From: Parafannyhessea umbonata
GTDB taxonomy: Bacteria; Actinomycetota; Coriobacteriia; Coriobacteriales; Atopobiaceae
Length of the DNA stretch: 64,000 nucleotides
NCBI RefSeq assembly: GCF_900111255.1
Contig: NZ_FOGP01000006.1
Coordinates: forward strand, 1 to 64,000
Direction: 5' to 3'
Made by a program: the position numbers and the translations under genes. This document shows positions 25,016 to 33,860 of the stretch, piece after piece. The notes beneath the pieces are model-generated. The model saw only the letters and a program-made list of their open reading frames with translations, was not told the DNA's origin and made no database searches. Position 1 is the first letter of the stretch; every line of letters begins with the position of its first letter.

Positions 25016-26422
25016 CTACGCCCTGCGGGCAACGTAGCGTCCGGGCTGGACGCCCGTCGGATCGCCGTCTTGGGCGGCAAGCACGCCGTTCACGAAGACC
25101 AGGCGCGCACGTCCGTGCACGTCGAAGCCCTCGTAGGTGGTGTAGTCAACGGCCTGGTGCTGGTTGGCCTGGCTGATGGTCCAGCGCTGGCCGGGGTCCC
25201 ACACGCAGACGTCCGCGTCGGAGCCCGCCGCAAGCGCGCCCTTCTGCGGGTACATGCCGAACACCTTGGCCTGGCCCTCGCTCAGCAGGCGCAGGAAGTC
25301 CATGGCCCCCAGCCTGCCCTCGAAGGTCGTCATGATCAGGGCGGGACGGTGCTCGACGCCGGGCCCGCCGTTGGGGATGTGCGTGAAGTCGTCGCGACCG
25401 CGGTCCTTCTGGCCGTGGAGGTTGAACGAGCAGTGGTCGGTCGAGATCTGGTCGACCTCACCGGCCAGCACGGCCTCGCGCAGCGCGGCAACGTCGTCGG
25501 GCTTGCGCAGGGGCGGGCTCATGACGTACTTTGCCCCGGCAAAGCCGTCCTCGCCCTTCTCGAGGTAGCGACTGTCGTCCAGCAGCAGGTACTGCGGACA
25601 GGTCTCCAGCATGACGCGGACGCCCCTCCTGCGAGCGGCGCGCACCTGCTCGAGGCCGAGCCTGGTGGAGCAGTGCACCACGTTCACGCGGGCGCCCGTG
25701 AGCTCGGCAAGGTACATGAGGCGGCTGATGGCCTCGGCCTCGGCCTCGGCGGGACGCGAGAGCGCGTGTCCCTCGGGCCCGGTGATGCCGGCCTGGACCA
25801 TGCGCCGCTGCAGCTCGTTGACGAGCGTTCCGTTCTCGCAGTGCACACAGAGGATTCCGTCGAAGGGCTTGATGGCCTCGAGCAGCTCCATGGTCTGGGC
25901 ATCGTCCAGGCGCAGGTGATCGTAGGCGAAGTAGGACTTGAACGAGGTGATGCCGGCACTACGCATGTCGGCAACCTCCTCGCGGGTGTGCTCGTTCCAG
26001 TCGGCGATGGCCATGTGGAACGCGTAGTTCGCGGTGCAGGTGCCGTCGGCGCGGCGGTGCCACTCGTCGAGGGCCTCGCGCAGCGTCATGCCCTTGTCCT
26101 GCGTGGCATAGTCCACGATCGTGGTCGTGCCGCCGCAGACAGCCGCGCGCGTGCCGGTCTCGAAGCTGTCGGCCGTCCAGTCCATGCCAGTCCAGCACTG
26201 CATGTGCGTGTGGGCGTCGATGAAGCCCGGAAAGACCCAGCAGCCCTCGACGTCGAAGGTCTGCACGCCCTCGGGCAGCTCGGCGAGTCCCCCGGGAACG
26301 ACCGAAGCGATCTTGTCGCCCTCGATGACGAGGTCGCCGCGAACCACGCCGTCCGGCGTGACGAGGCTTCCGCCCCGCAGGACCTTGGTCGGGGCTCCCT
26401 CGCCCTCCGCCTTTACTGACAT
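25016..26422 (-). CDS. hyuA: dihydropyrimidinase/hydantoinase-family amidohydrolase
   Basis: 468 residues. Metal-binding HxH in GFIDAHTHMQCW (about residue 60), the lysine to be carboxylated in ITSFKSYFAY (about 152), metal histidines in HCENGTLV and VNVVHCST, and the catalytic aspartate in QISTDHCSFN (about 318). These are hallmarks of cyclic amidohydrolases. It would open a hydantoin- or dihydropyrimidine-like ring formed during purine breakdown (E. coli HyuA counterpart). ATG 26422 is chosen for its 9-nt spacing from GGAG; 26428 and 26431 are too close. It lies between the second nucleotidyltransferase fusion and ridA. Confidence 0.92.
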   Translation of the reverse strand: MSVKAEGEGAPTKVLRGGSLVTPDGVVRGDLVIEGDKIASVVPGGLAELPEGVQTFDVEGCWVFPGFIDAHTHMQCWTGMDWTADSFETGTRAAVCGGTTTIVDYATQDKGMTLREALDEWHRRADGTCTANYAFHMAIADWNEHTREEVADMRSAGITSFKSYFAYDHLRLDDAQTMELLEAIKPFDGILCVHCENGTLVNELQRRMVQAGITGPEGHALSRPAEAEAEAISRLMYLAELTGARVNVVHCSTRLGLEQVRAARRRGVRVMLETCPQYLLLDDSRYLEKGEDGFAGAKYVMSPPLRKPDDVAALREAVLAGEVDQISTDHCSFNLHGQKDRGRDDFTHIPNGGPGVEHRPALIMTTFEGRLGAMDFLRLLSEGQAKVFGMYPQKGALAAGSDADVCVWDPGQRWTISQANQHQAVDYTTYEGFDVHGRARLVFVNGVLAAQDGDPTGVQPGRYVARRA

Positions 26423-26483
26423 AGCCATCATCTCCGTTGAAAGTCGATGTGTCTTGGCCGCTGCGTGCCGAGGGACAGACCAG

Positions 26484-27422
26484 CTAGCCCTCCCGCAGAG
26501 AGAGGATCTGCTCCAGGCGGCAGGAGTCCTCCCTCGTGTCGATGTCCTCGAGCTCGCTGGCGTCTTGCGCCTGGACGAGACTGACCAGGCCGGACAGGTC
26601 GGGACTGCGACGAAGCAGCTCGAGACCGCCCACGTCCCCCACGAGCGACGCCAGGCTCCCGAAGAGCCATGCGGGAAAAATCACCGGACTCGCGGCCTGG
26701 TCGCCAAAGGCCAGGCGGACGATACGGTGGGGATCACGGGCGAACTCGAACGCCAGGGCACGCATGCTCTCGGGGCGCACCAGTGGCTGGTCGCCCTGAG
26801 CGAACATGCAGCCCAGGGCCTTACCCGCCGCCTCGATCCCGACCCTGACGCTGTCGCTCTGGAGCCGCCCGGGATTAATGCGGCACTTGACGCCCAGCCG
26901 CTCGCAGAGGCCGATCACGTCGGACGACCCCGTCACCACGATCACGTCGAACAGGTCCCTCGGGATCGAGGCGAGCGTGCGCTCGAGCACGGGCCTGCCG
27001 CCCAGGTCGCTCAGGAGCTTCTGCCCACCAAAGCGGGTTCCCAGGCCCGACGCCATGACCACGCAGCCGAGCCGGGGAGTCTTCCCCGTACCTGCGAAGG
27101 CCGCGCCAAACAGGTCATCGGTCGTCTCCCTCACCGAGGCGGACCAGAGCTCGTAGCGGTCGAGAAGGTCTTGGCACTCCCGGGTGAGGACGGAGCCTCC
27201 GCCCCCCTCGCCGCCGGCACTGCGCATCGTGAGGGTGACCCCGAGCCGCTCCTCGGCGTGCTTCACGAGATGGGTCGCCTTGGAGTAGCTCATGCCCATC
27301 GCCTTGGCCGCGGAAAGAAGACTCCCCGTCCGCTCCACCAGCCTCAGGAGCGTCGCGGGCCCGGGCCCGAAGACCTTGTCCTTCTCGTCCGTCGTGATGT
27401 AGGGGCTGATGGTGGGCCTCAA
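26484..27422 (-). CDS. N-terminal ModE-type HTH fused to MocA-like nucleotidyltransferase
   Basis: 312 residues if it begins at TTG 27422, which follows GAGGGAGAG with 5-nt spacing; a GTG at 27479 has no binding site. Residues ~10-90 form a ModE-like winged helix (TGSLLSAAKAMGMSYSKATHLVKHAEERLG, then SVLTRECQDLLDRY). From about residue 110 a good NTP-transferase follows: LGCVVMASGLGTRFGGQKLLSDLGGRPVLE (landmark), MFAQGDQPLVRPESM and GDQAASPVIFP. Unlike the fusion at 23527, the GxGTRFGGQK loop is intact. It probably couples molybdenum-cofactor nucleotidylation with transcription control of the purine genes. Confidence 0.87.
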   Translation of the reverse strand: MRPTISPYITTDEKDKVFGPGPATLLRLVERTGSLLSAAKAMGMSYSKATHLVKHAEERLGVTLTMRSAGGEGGGGSVLTRECQDLLDRYELWSASVRETTDDLFGAAFAGTGKTPRLGCVVMASGLGTRFGGQKLLSDLGGRPVLERTLASIPRDLFDVIVVTGSSDVIGLCERLGVKCRINPGRLQSDSVRVGIEAAGKALGCMFAQGDQPLVRPESMRALAFEFARDPHRIVRLAFGDQAASPVIFPAWLFGSLASLVGDVGGLELLRRSPDLSGLVSLVQAQDASELEDIDTREDSCRLEQILSLREG

Positions 27423-27508
27423 GGTCTCTCCCTCGCTCGCGGCTTCCAGACGCCAAGGCCGTGCACCGCGGGGGCGCACGGCCGCAACAGCGTCGCGTAA
27501 CTAGGATA

Positions 27509-28711
27509 TTACGCCTCGAGCCAGCGGCTGGTCCCGCGCTCCTCGAGCGACTTGAGCATGGCGACGGGGTCCTTCGCCTTCTGCAGGAAGATCATTGCGG
27601 CGACGGCATAGGGCTTGTAGCTGGCCTCCTTGTACAGGCCGTCGCGATGGTGGTCGAAGACCTCGCTCGCAACCTCGCCGTGCTCGCAGGAGACGCCCTC
27701 GATGTCGGCGGGCAGCGGGTGCATGTAGATGGTGTCCATGCCGTTGGCGGTCTTCTGCATGAGCTCGGGCGTGCAGTGCCAGTCCATGTGGGTCGCGTTC
27801 TGGGCAAGGAGCTCCTGCTCGAGCTTGTCGATGCCCTCGGCGTCGCCGGCGGCGTAGAGCTTGGTGCGCTTCTCCATGGCGGCATACGGCGCCCAGCTCT
27901 TGGGAATGACGATGTCTGCGCCCTCGAAGGCCTCCTCCATCGTGCTGACCTTCTTGAAGGTGGAGCCGGACTCCTTGGCGTACTCCCCGGCCTGCTTGAC
28001 GAGCTCGGGCATCAGGTCGTAGCCCTCGGGGTGGGCCAGGGTGACGTCCATGCCGAAGCGGGTGAGCAGCATGATAAGGGACTGCGGGCAGGACAGCGGT
28101 TTGCCGTAGGAGGGGCTGTAGGCCCAGGTGACGGCGACCTTCTTGCCCCTGAGGTTGTCAAGCCCGCCAAACTCGTTGATCAGGTAGAGCAGGTCGGCCG
28201 AGGACTGCGTGGGGTGGTCGGAGTCAGACTGCAGCGAGACGAGCGTGGGACGGTGGTCGAGGATGCCCTCGCGATAGGAATCCTGGACGGACTCGGAGAC
28301 CTCCTTCATGTAGGCGTCGCCCTCGCCGATAAACTTGTCGTCGCGGATGCCGATGACGTCGGCCATGAAGCTGATCATCGTGGCGGTCTCGCGGACGGTC
28401 TCGCCGTGTGCGACCTGGGACTTGGACTCATCCAGGTCCTGCTGCTGCAGGCCCAGCATGTTGGTGCCGGAGGCGAAGCTGAAGCGCGTGCGCGTCGAGT
28501 TGTCGCGGAAGTTGGAGACCGCGAGGCCGGAGTCGAAGATGCGCGTCGAGATGTTGCGCTCGCGCAGGTTGCGCAGGGCGTCGGCGACAAGGTAGAGAGC
28601 GCGGAGCTCGTCGGTGGTCTTGTCCCAGGTGTGCAGGAAGTCGTTGTTGTACATGTTGGAGCAGTCGAGCTTGGAGAGCTGCTCAAGATAGCTCTGGAAC
28701 TTGGAGTCCAT
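27509..28711 (-). CDS. ygeW: knotted carbamoyltransferase YgeW
   Basis: The 400-residue protein contains the carbamoyl-phosphate site NSTRTRFSFASGTNML (about residues 70-85) and SADLLYLINEFGG, HMDWHCTPELMQ and YMHPLPADI of aspartate/ornithine carbamoyltransferase relatives, at the longer length typical of YgeW. Its physiological substrate is thought to be a carbamoylated diaminopropionate-type intermediate in purine breakdown, acting in the phosphorolytic direction to recover carbamoyl phosphate. GGAAGG precedes the ATG. No carbamate kinase (yqeA) is found in the window. Confidence 0.93.
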   Translation of the reverse strand: MDSKFQSYLEQLSKLDCSNMYNNDFLHTWDKTTDELRALYLVADALRNLRERNISTRIFDSGLAVSNFRDNSTRTRFSFASGTNMLGLQQQDLDESKSQVAHGETVRETATMISFMADVIGIRDDKFIGEGDAYMKEVSESVQDSYREGILDHRPTLVSLQSDSDHPTQSSADLLYLINEFGGLDNLRGKKVAVTWAYSPSYGKPLSCPQSLIMLLTRFGMDVTLAHPEGYDLMPELVKQAGEYAKESGSTFKKVSTMEEAFEGADIVIPKSWAPYAAMEKRTKLYAAGDAEGIDKLEQELLAQNATHMDWHCTPELMQKTANGMDTIYMHPLPADIEGVSCEHGEVASEVFDHHRDGLYKEASYKPYAVAAMIFLQKAKDPVAMLKSLEERGTSRWLEA

Positions 28712-28802
28712 GGGATTCCTTCCTTTCGAAGGCGCCTCGCGGCGTCTGCCTCTCTTACCGCACGGCCGGCACGCCCCTCGACGCGCCGGCCGCGAGGCTG
28801 GT

Positions 28803-30185
28803 TTACTTGATGTCGTTGCCCGTGAGGGTCGCACGGAACTCGGTGGCGTCGCCGGTCGCGGCGCTGGGGTCGTACAGGTTCAGCGCTGCGACGTAGAGCG
28901 CGGCGCAGGTGCTGAGGTCCTGCTTGTAGGTCACCTCGTTGGGGGCATGCGCCTGGGACTCGGCGCCAGGCCCGAAGCCGACGCAGGGGATGCCGTAGCG
29001 TCCCTGGATGGACACGCAGTTAGTGGAGAAGGTCCACTTGTCGCAGAGCGGGCGGCCGGCGCGCTTGTCCATGGACTTCTCGCAGCCGATGCGCTCGTCG
29101 CCGAAGAGCGCCTTGTGGGCGTCGACGAGGGCCTTGACGTGGGGAGCGCTCTCCTTGTTGATCCAGGTCGGGAAGTAGGCCTCGGTCTCGTAGACCTCGC
29201 CGGTCCAGCTGGGACGGTCGTACATGTACATGGAGACCTTGACGTCGTCGCCGTACTTCTTGACGGAGGGGAGGTTGCGAACCTCCTCGAGGCAGGACTC
29301 GTAGGTCTCGCCGGCAGTCATGCGGCGGTCGATCGAGATGGCGCAGGAGTCCGCGACGGCGCAGCGACTGGGGCTGGTGTAGAACACCTGACTGACGGTG
29401 CAGGTGCCGCGGCCCAGGAAGCGCGCGTCCTCGAAGTGCTCGGGGTTGTACTTGGGGTCGAGCATCTTGACGAGGCCCTTGACTTCGGTGGACTCGTCGC
29501 AGCCGTTGTTGTTGAGGGATCGGACGTCGGCGATGATGTCGGCCATCTTGTAGATGGCGTTGTCGCCGCGGTCGGGAGCGGAGCCGTGGCAGGAGACGCC
29601 ATGAACGTCGACGCGAATCTCCATGCGGCCGCGGTGGCCGCGGTAGATGCCGCCGTCGGTGGGCTCGGTGGAGATGACGAACTCGGGCTTGATGCCGTCC
29701 TTGTTATAGATGTACTGCCAGCACATGCCGTCGCAGTCCTCTTCCTGGACGGAGCCGACGACCATGACCTTGTAGCCCTCGGGGATGAGGTCCATGTCCT
29801 TCATAATCTTGGCAGCGTAGGTGGCGGAGGCGAGGCCGCCCTCCTGGTCGGAGCCGCCGCGGCCGCCGATCAGCTGGTCGTCCTCGAAGCCCTCGTAGGG
29901 ATCGAAGTCCCAGTTATCGCGGTTGCCGATGCCGACGGTGTCGATGTGGGAGTCGATGGCGATGATCTTCTCGCCCTTGCCGATGAAGCCCATGACGTTG
30001 CCCAGGCCGTCGACCTTGACCTCGTCGAAGCCAAGCTTCTCCATCTCGGCCTTGATACAGGCAACGACCTCGCCCTCCTCGCAAGACTCGCTGGGGTGGG
30101 AGATCATGGCGCGAAGGAACGCGGTCATGTCCGCGTTGTAGGCCTTGGCGGCCTCCTTGATCTTGCCGTAGTCGAGCTCCTTCAT
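28803..30185 (-). CDS. ygeY: M20-family hydrolase YgeY
   Basis: 460 residues of the ArgE/DapE M20 metallohydrolase type: metal ligands in [13 protein letters not shown] (about residue 74) and [17 protein letters not shown] (about 110), catalytic EED in [10 protein letters not shown] (about 146) and [19 protein letters not shown] (about 172). YgeY family proteins act with YgeW and YgeX in purine degradation, probably releasing a carbamoyl group from a ureido-propionate-like intermediate. AGGAGG lies just before the ATG at 30185. It heads the ygeY-ygeW-(ModE-NTase)-hyuA-ridA run. Confidence 0.93.
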   Translation of the reverse strand: MKELDYGKIKEAAKAYNADMTAFLRAMISHPSESCEEGEVVACIKAEMEKLGFDEVKVDGLGNVMGFIGKGEKIIAIDSHIDTVGIGNRDNWDFDPYEGFEDDQLIGGRGGSDQEGGLASATYAAKIMKDMDLIPEGYKVMVVGSVQEEDCDGMCWQYIYNKDGIKPEFVISTEPTDGGIYRGHRGRMEIRVDVHGVSCHGSAPDRGDNAIYKMADIIADVRSLNNNGCDESTEVKGLVKMLDPKYNPEHFEDARFLGRGTCTVSQVFYTSPSRCAVADSCAISIDRRMTAGETYESCLEEVRNLPSVKKYGDDVKVSMYMYDRPSWTGEVYETEAYFPTWINKESAPHVKALVDAHKALFGDERIGCEKSMDKRAGRPLCDKWTFSTNCVSIQGRYGIPCVGFGPGAESQAHAPNEVTYKQDLSTCAALYVAALNLYDPSAATGDATEFRATLTGNDIK

Positions 30186-30240
30186 GGGTCCTCCTGTTCC
30201 CGTCCGCAACACCGGCGGCAGGCAATGCCGCCATGACTCT

Positions 30241-30346
30241 GAATCAATTAAACTTTTTTTGATTCAGTCAAACATTTTGTTTGGCATATTCATTTAAGCA
30301 TGATGTATAGCCGAATCAAGCGATATTGCCTAACTTTTTGTTTTTG
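30241..30346. promoter_or_regulatory. ygeY promoter region with two 7-5-7 palindromes
   Basis: Two copies of the shared motif are present: GTCAAAC-ATTTT-GTTTGGC (30267-30285) and GCCTAAC-TTTTT-GTTTTTG (30328-30346), 61 bp apart, close to six helical turns. A TTTAAT -10 candidate on the minus strand lies at 30247-30252, so the first copy would cover the -35 region. A further perfect inverted repeat GAATCAA (30241-30247)/TTGATTC (30259-30265) sits in the probable start region. Confidence 0.6.
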
Positions 30347-30414
30347 CGCCAAACGGTCGTAGCAAACGGGCGGACGGTTTGTAACAATTCATGTTCTGAG
30401 CATCATAAATGCAA

Positions 30415-30459
30415 GCAAAATGCCGCCGCACGAGACCATATTGGTCCCAGGCGGCGGCA
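30415..30459 (-). terminator. terminator downstream of ygeX
   Basis: TGCCGCCGC (30421-30429) pairs with GCGGCGGCA (30451-30459), with an inner GACC/GGTC pairing; on the minus strand a TTTTGC run follows. It lies 120 nt after the ygeX stop and separates ygeX from the ygeY promoter. The rest of 30347-30578 shows no gene. Confidence 0.75.
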
Positions 30460-30578
30460 CGGGGCAAGGGGTGTGAGTTTCTCGCCTTCTGACTCTTTGT
30501 TAGGTACGCCAAAACGGTCGCGAAGACCGCCATGCAGCACCCCCCCTCCTCGACGTTTTGGGGAATGCCGTCGGACGA

Positions 30579-31805
30579 CTACTCCTGGACGTCGGAGCTC
30601 TTCCAGGCACCGTCCCAGACGACCTCGCGATAGCGGACGGGGTCGGTGTCGCCCTCGGTCGAGAACATGAGGACCTTGGAGTCGCGGCCGAGCTCGAGCG
30701 CGTCGCGCAGCTCCGCGTAGTCGGGGTCGGACATGATGGTGCTGATCACGCCCATGCCAACCGCGCCGGACTCGCCTGACGTGACCGCGGGGTCGCCCTT
30801 GACGGGCACCGCGAGCATGCGCATGCCCCTTGCAGAGACCCAGTCGGGGCAGGACAGGAACGCCGTCGCGTGGTTGCGCAGGATGTCCCAACCGATGGTG
30901 TTAGGCTCTCCGCAGGCGAGCCCTGCCATGATGGTGATGAGGTCTCCCCCGACGATGCGCGGGTCGCCGTCGCCGGCAAGTGCACCCTTATACAGGCAGT
31001 CAGCGGCGCCGGCCTCCATAATCACGAACTTGGGCGGGTTCGAGGGGAAGAGGTTGGTGAAGAAGCCGACCACGGCACTCGCAAGGCTGCCGACGCCCGC
31101 CTGGACGAAGACGTGGGTCGGGCGGTTGACCTCGAGCTGGCGCAGCTGCTCAGCTGCCTCGGCGGCCATGGTGCCGTAGCCCTGCATGATCCAGCTGGGG
31201 ATCTCGGTGTAGCCGTCCCAGGCGGTGTCCTGGACGATGACGCCATGCTCCGTCTCGTCGGCCTCCTTTGCAGCAAGGCGCACGCAGTCGTCGTAGTTGA
31301 GCTCCTCGATGGTGACCTCGGCGCCTTCCTTCGCGATGTTGTCGAAGCGGGTCTTGGTCGAGCCCTTGGGCATGTGGACGACGGCCTTCTGGCCCAGCTT
31401 GTTGGCAGCCCAGGCGACGCCGCGGCCGTGGTTGCCGTCGGTCGCGGTGAAGAACGTGGCCTGGCCGAAGTCCTTCTTGAGCTGGTCGGACGTCAGGTAG
31501 TCATAGGTCATCTGGCTGACGTCCCTACCGGTCTGCTGCGCGATGTAGCGCGCCATGGCGAAGGAGCCACCGAGCACCTTGAAGGCATTGAGGCCAAAGC
31601 GATATGACTCGTCCTTCACGAACAGGCCGCCCAGGCCGAGACGCTCGCCCATGCCCTCGAGGTCCGCCAGCGGCGTGATGCCGTACTGGGGGAAGCTCTT
31701 GTGGAACGCGCGCGCCTTCGCGACGTTCTCGAGAGACATGATGGGAAGGTTCTCGTCCTCGTTCTTGGGCATGCTGTTCATGACCCACTTGATCTTTGGC
31801 TCCAT
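30579..31805 (-). CDS. ygeX: diaminopropionate ammonia-lyase
   Basis: 408 residues of the PLP fold-type II family; the PLP lysine is in KDESYRFGLNAFKVLGGSF (Lys about residue 77) and the glycine-rich phosphate loop is near TATDGNHGRGVAWAANKLGQ (about 118). It cleaves 2,3-diaminopropionate to pyruvate and two ammonia, the last carbon-recovery step of the anaerobic purine route. GAGAGGAG precedes the ATG at 31805. It has its own promoter with a palindrome at 31891 and its own terminator, so it is probably monocistronic. Confidence 0.95.
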   Translation of the reverse strand: MEPKIKWVMNSMPKNEDENLPIMSLENVAKARAFHKSFPQYGITPLADLEGMGERLGLGGLFVKDESYRFGLNAFKVLGGSFAMARYIAQQTGRDVSQMTYDYLTSDQLKKDFGQATFFTATDGNHGRGVAWAANKLGQKAVVHMPKGSTKTRFDNIAKEGAEVTIEELNYDDCVRLAAKEADETEHGVIVQDTAWDGYTEIPSWIMQGYGTMAAEAAEQLRQLEVNRPTHVFVQAGVGSLASAVVGFFTNLFPSNPPKFVIMEAGAADCLYKGALAGDGDPRIVGGDLITIMAGLACGEPNTIGWDILRNHATAFLSCPDWVSARGMRMLAVPVKGDPAVTSGESGAVGMGVISTIMSDPDYAELRDALELGRDSKVLMFSTEGDTDPVRYREVVWDGAWKSSDVQE

Positions 31806-31876
31806 GCGACGCTCCTCTCTCGCCGGTAGGCAAAACCGGCACCAGCAGAATGCGTGAATTCGCTTCACATGTCAGA

Positions 31877-31909
31877 ATAATATTCTGTTTGCCTAACTTA
31901 CTGTTTGCT
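31877..31909. promoter_or_regulatory. ygeX promoter palindrome and -10
   Basis: GCCTAAC-TTACT-GTTTGCT (31891-31909) matches the shared motif. On the minus strand it is followed after 8 nt by TATTAT (31877-31882), a good -10; the palindrome then overlaps the -35 position, where no consensus -35 is visible. This geometry fits an activator or a repressor at the promoter. Confidence 0.6.
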
Positions 31910-32083
31910 CATTTCATGGTCACCGCAAACGGTCACTATTCCTGCGCAGGCGGGAGGCGGCCAGACGCCACCAAGGTGCGCGGACAAGACGGCTCGCGGT
32001 ATCATCTAGGCATAGAGACAGCAGGTCCAGGCACGTCAGACATCCTACTCCGATGACGGAACAAGGCAGGCGCGCATCAGAGA

Positions 32084-32602
32084 ATGGAATTCGACATGGA
32101 ACAAAACCCGGACAAGGTACCCCCGGCGACGACTGAGCTCATTAGTGCGAAGGAGGCCCACGGGCTTTCCGAAGCCGCGACCAAGGGCAAGCCGCAGGCA
32201 GAGGCCGACACGCTCTCGGCAAGCGCCCTGCGCTGGGCCATCCGCAATGCCGAGGGACAGACGGCAAGTCGGATCCGCACCTACGCAAAGTACGGTAAGA
32301 CGTCGCTCCACCTGAAGTTCGCCCCGGCGGAGGACGACGGAGCAGGCGAGGGCAACTCGTTCTACAGCGATCTCAAGGCAAACAGCAACGTGCCCGTAGC
32401 GGACGCCATTTCAGACATCATCCACGGAAGGCCGCAGGAGCTCATATCCCCCATCCAGGAGATGCGCCTGCTCAACGAATACAACGCCAAGGTCGTCGCG
32501 TTCCTTCGCAAGCTGCGCCGACTGGGCTACGACGTCCAGGCCGGCGAGGAGGTCGCCGCCCAGGGCGCGCACGACAACAGCACAATCAAGATTAGCTGGT
32601 AG
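32084..32602 (+). CDS. hypothetical protein
   Basis: A 172-residue plus-strand ORF with no recognised family. It is hydrophilic with charged N-terminal half and a more helical C-terminal half (LISPIQEMRLLNEYNAKVVAFLRKLRRLGYDV), without signal peptide or membrane segment. Start is ATG 32084 or, perhaps better, ATG 32096, preceded by GGAA; neither has a strong binding site. It stands alone between ygeX (divergent) and the repeat array, so it may be a lineage-specific gene. Confidence 0.5.
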   Translation: MEFDMEQNPDKVPPATTELISAKEAHGLSEAATKGKPQAEADTLSASALRWAIRNAEGQTASRIRTYAKYGKTSLHLKFAPAEDDGAGEGNSFYSDLKANSNVPVADAISDIIHGRPQELISPIQEMRLLNEYNAKVVAFLRKLRRLGYDVQAGEEVAAQGAHDNSTIKISW

Positions 32603-32639
32603 GGTCAAGACAGCCCAAGCGCGGCACGCGCGTGCGCGA

Positions 32640-32995
32640 ATCGTCGCAATCGGTGTGTTTCGGCGGCGATTTACAGGGACCCGTGACTCGCAAATTATGG
32701 TGCTCGGTGTATCACCGCAGGTAGTCGTGCGCGTCGCTTTTCGCAGTAATCGTAGAACGGTGTGTTTGGGCAATTATTTGCAGCCGGGGGCGCTTTTTTC
32801 GCAAATTGGGCCGAACGGTGTGGGCGAAACACACCGATAGGTCCCATTTGCGCAGCCTCAATTCGCGAATCCTGCGGTTTTGCGAAAAGAGAACTTCGCG
32901 AGGCACACCGAACGCGATGATTCGCGTTTTCAGAGCCCTTTTCGCTGCAAGTGGGCCCCGGAAACACACCGTTCGCCCTTTTTTGCGAAGGTCAG
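32640..32995. repeat. degenerate ~54-bp repeat array with direct and inverted copies
   Basis: A core close to TTCGCAAATT-N(5-7)-ACGGTGTGTTTGGGC occurs in direct orientation with CGGTGTG at 32651, 32705, 32758 and 32816 (spacing 54, 53, 58). It is followed by inverted CACACCG cores near 32831, 32904 and 32965. The copies are diverged. Open frames across it have skewed arginine/serine-rich composition and no start signals, so I treat it as non-coding. Confidence 0.6.
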
Positions 32996-33100
32996 AGCTT
33001 CCGCCAGCCGATTTGGGTGACCGAGAGCTTACGCGAAGCGATTTGGGTAACCTCGGGACTTCCACCGAGCGATTCGGGTGAGCGCAAGTCGTTCCCGCTA
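32996..33100. repeat. three tandem ~30-bp repeats (GCGATTTGGGTGACC family)
   Basis: CGATTTGGGTGACC (33009-33022), CGATTTGGGTAACC (33039-33052) and CGATTCGGGTGAGC (33070-33083) recur at 30-31 bp, each preceded by a GAGCTT/GGACTT-like stretch. The unit also occurs at 56431-56584. There are no unique spacers, so it is not a CRISPR array. The stretch 33101-33307 shows no gene, only small inverted repeats. Confidence 0.65.
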
Positions 33101-33307
33101 ACCATCAGTCACGTAAATAGCCGCCCCCGTCAAACGACAAGAACGGCTAACGACGGAAACGGCCACTTTCCAACCAATACTAGTTAACTAGGAGCGGCCA
33201 AACCCGTCTTACACACGGTGATTACCGTGTACTACCGCGCCAGACAGAAAACAATCTGGCAGAAGAACCAAGGCTGGCGGTCACGACCCCATTAACGTCC
33301 CGCGCAT

Positions 33308-33350
33308 CCAAAAGAAAACGCCCTCGCTTCGATACTCGAGGCGAGGGCGT
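33308..33350 (-). terminator. terminator of the xdhABC operon
   Basis: ACGCCCTCGC (33318-33327) and GCGAGGGCGT (33341-33350) give a 10-bp stem, followed on the minus strand by TTTTCTTTTGG. It begins 7 nt after the xdhC stop. Confidence 0.9.
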
Positions 33351-33356
33351 CAAGTG

Positions 33357-33860
33357 CTACTTTTCCTCGACTCCCTGGCCAACCTTCCCGTCCAGGACGT
33401 TGACCGCCTTCTCCACGGCGTCGACGATGTTCTGGTATCCGGTGCAGCGGCAAAGGTGGCCGGACAGCTGCTTGCGGATCTCGTCGCGCGTGTAGGTCTT
33501 GCCGGAGCGCTCCATCTCGACCGCGCTCATGATGATGCCCGGGATGCAGAAGCCGCACTGGACAGCAAACTCGTCCACGAACGCCTGCTGCATGGGGTCG
33601 AGCGTGCCGTCGGCCGCCTGAAGGCCCTCGACGGTCAGGATCTCCTTGCCCTGGGCCCAGTCGGTCAGGTAGAGGCAGGAGTCGGTTGCCACGCCGTCGA
33701 TCAGGACCGTGCAGGCACCGCACTCGCCCACCTCGCAGCCACGCTTGACGCTCGTCATGTGCAGCCGGTCGCGAAGGGTATCAAGCAGCGACTCGCGCGG
33801 GTCATAGCCAACCTGAACCGGCTTGCCGTTGAGTGTGCAAGATAGAATCCTCATGTCCAT
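33357..33860 (-). CDS. xdhC: xanthine dehydrogenase [2Fe-2S] subunit
   Basis: 167 residues, close to E. coli XdhC. Plant-type cluster in RGCEVGECGACTVLIDG (about residues 40-56) and second cluster in CGFCIPGII (about 102) and LCRCTGYQN (about 138). It transfers electrons from the Mo site to FAD. The ATG at 33860 overlaps the FAD subunit stop (TAATG) and has GGGAGGAG 10 nt upstream. Confidence 0.94.
   Translation of the reverse strand: MDMRILSCTLNGKPVQVGYDPRESLLDTLRDRLHMTSVKRGCEVGECGACTVLIDGVATDSCLYLTDWAQGKEILTVEGLQAADGTLDPMQQAFVDEFAVQCGFCIPGIIMSAVEMERSGKTYTRDEIRKQLSGHLCRCTGYQNIVDAVEKAVNVLDGKVGQGVEEK

Noticed and set aside
32996-33100. Possible CRISPR array
   Set aside because: The ~30-bp units abut with no unique spacers, and no cas genes are present.
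32655-33187. Several 60-117 codon frames on both strands across the repeat region
   Set aside because: Arginine/serine-rich translations follow the repeats, no start signals are present, and no frame is kept between repeat copies.
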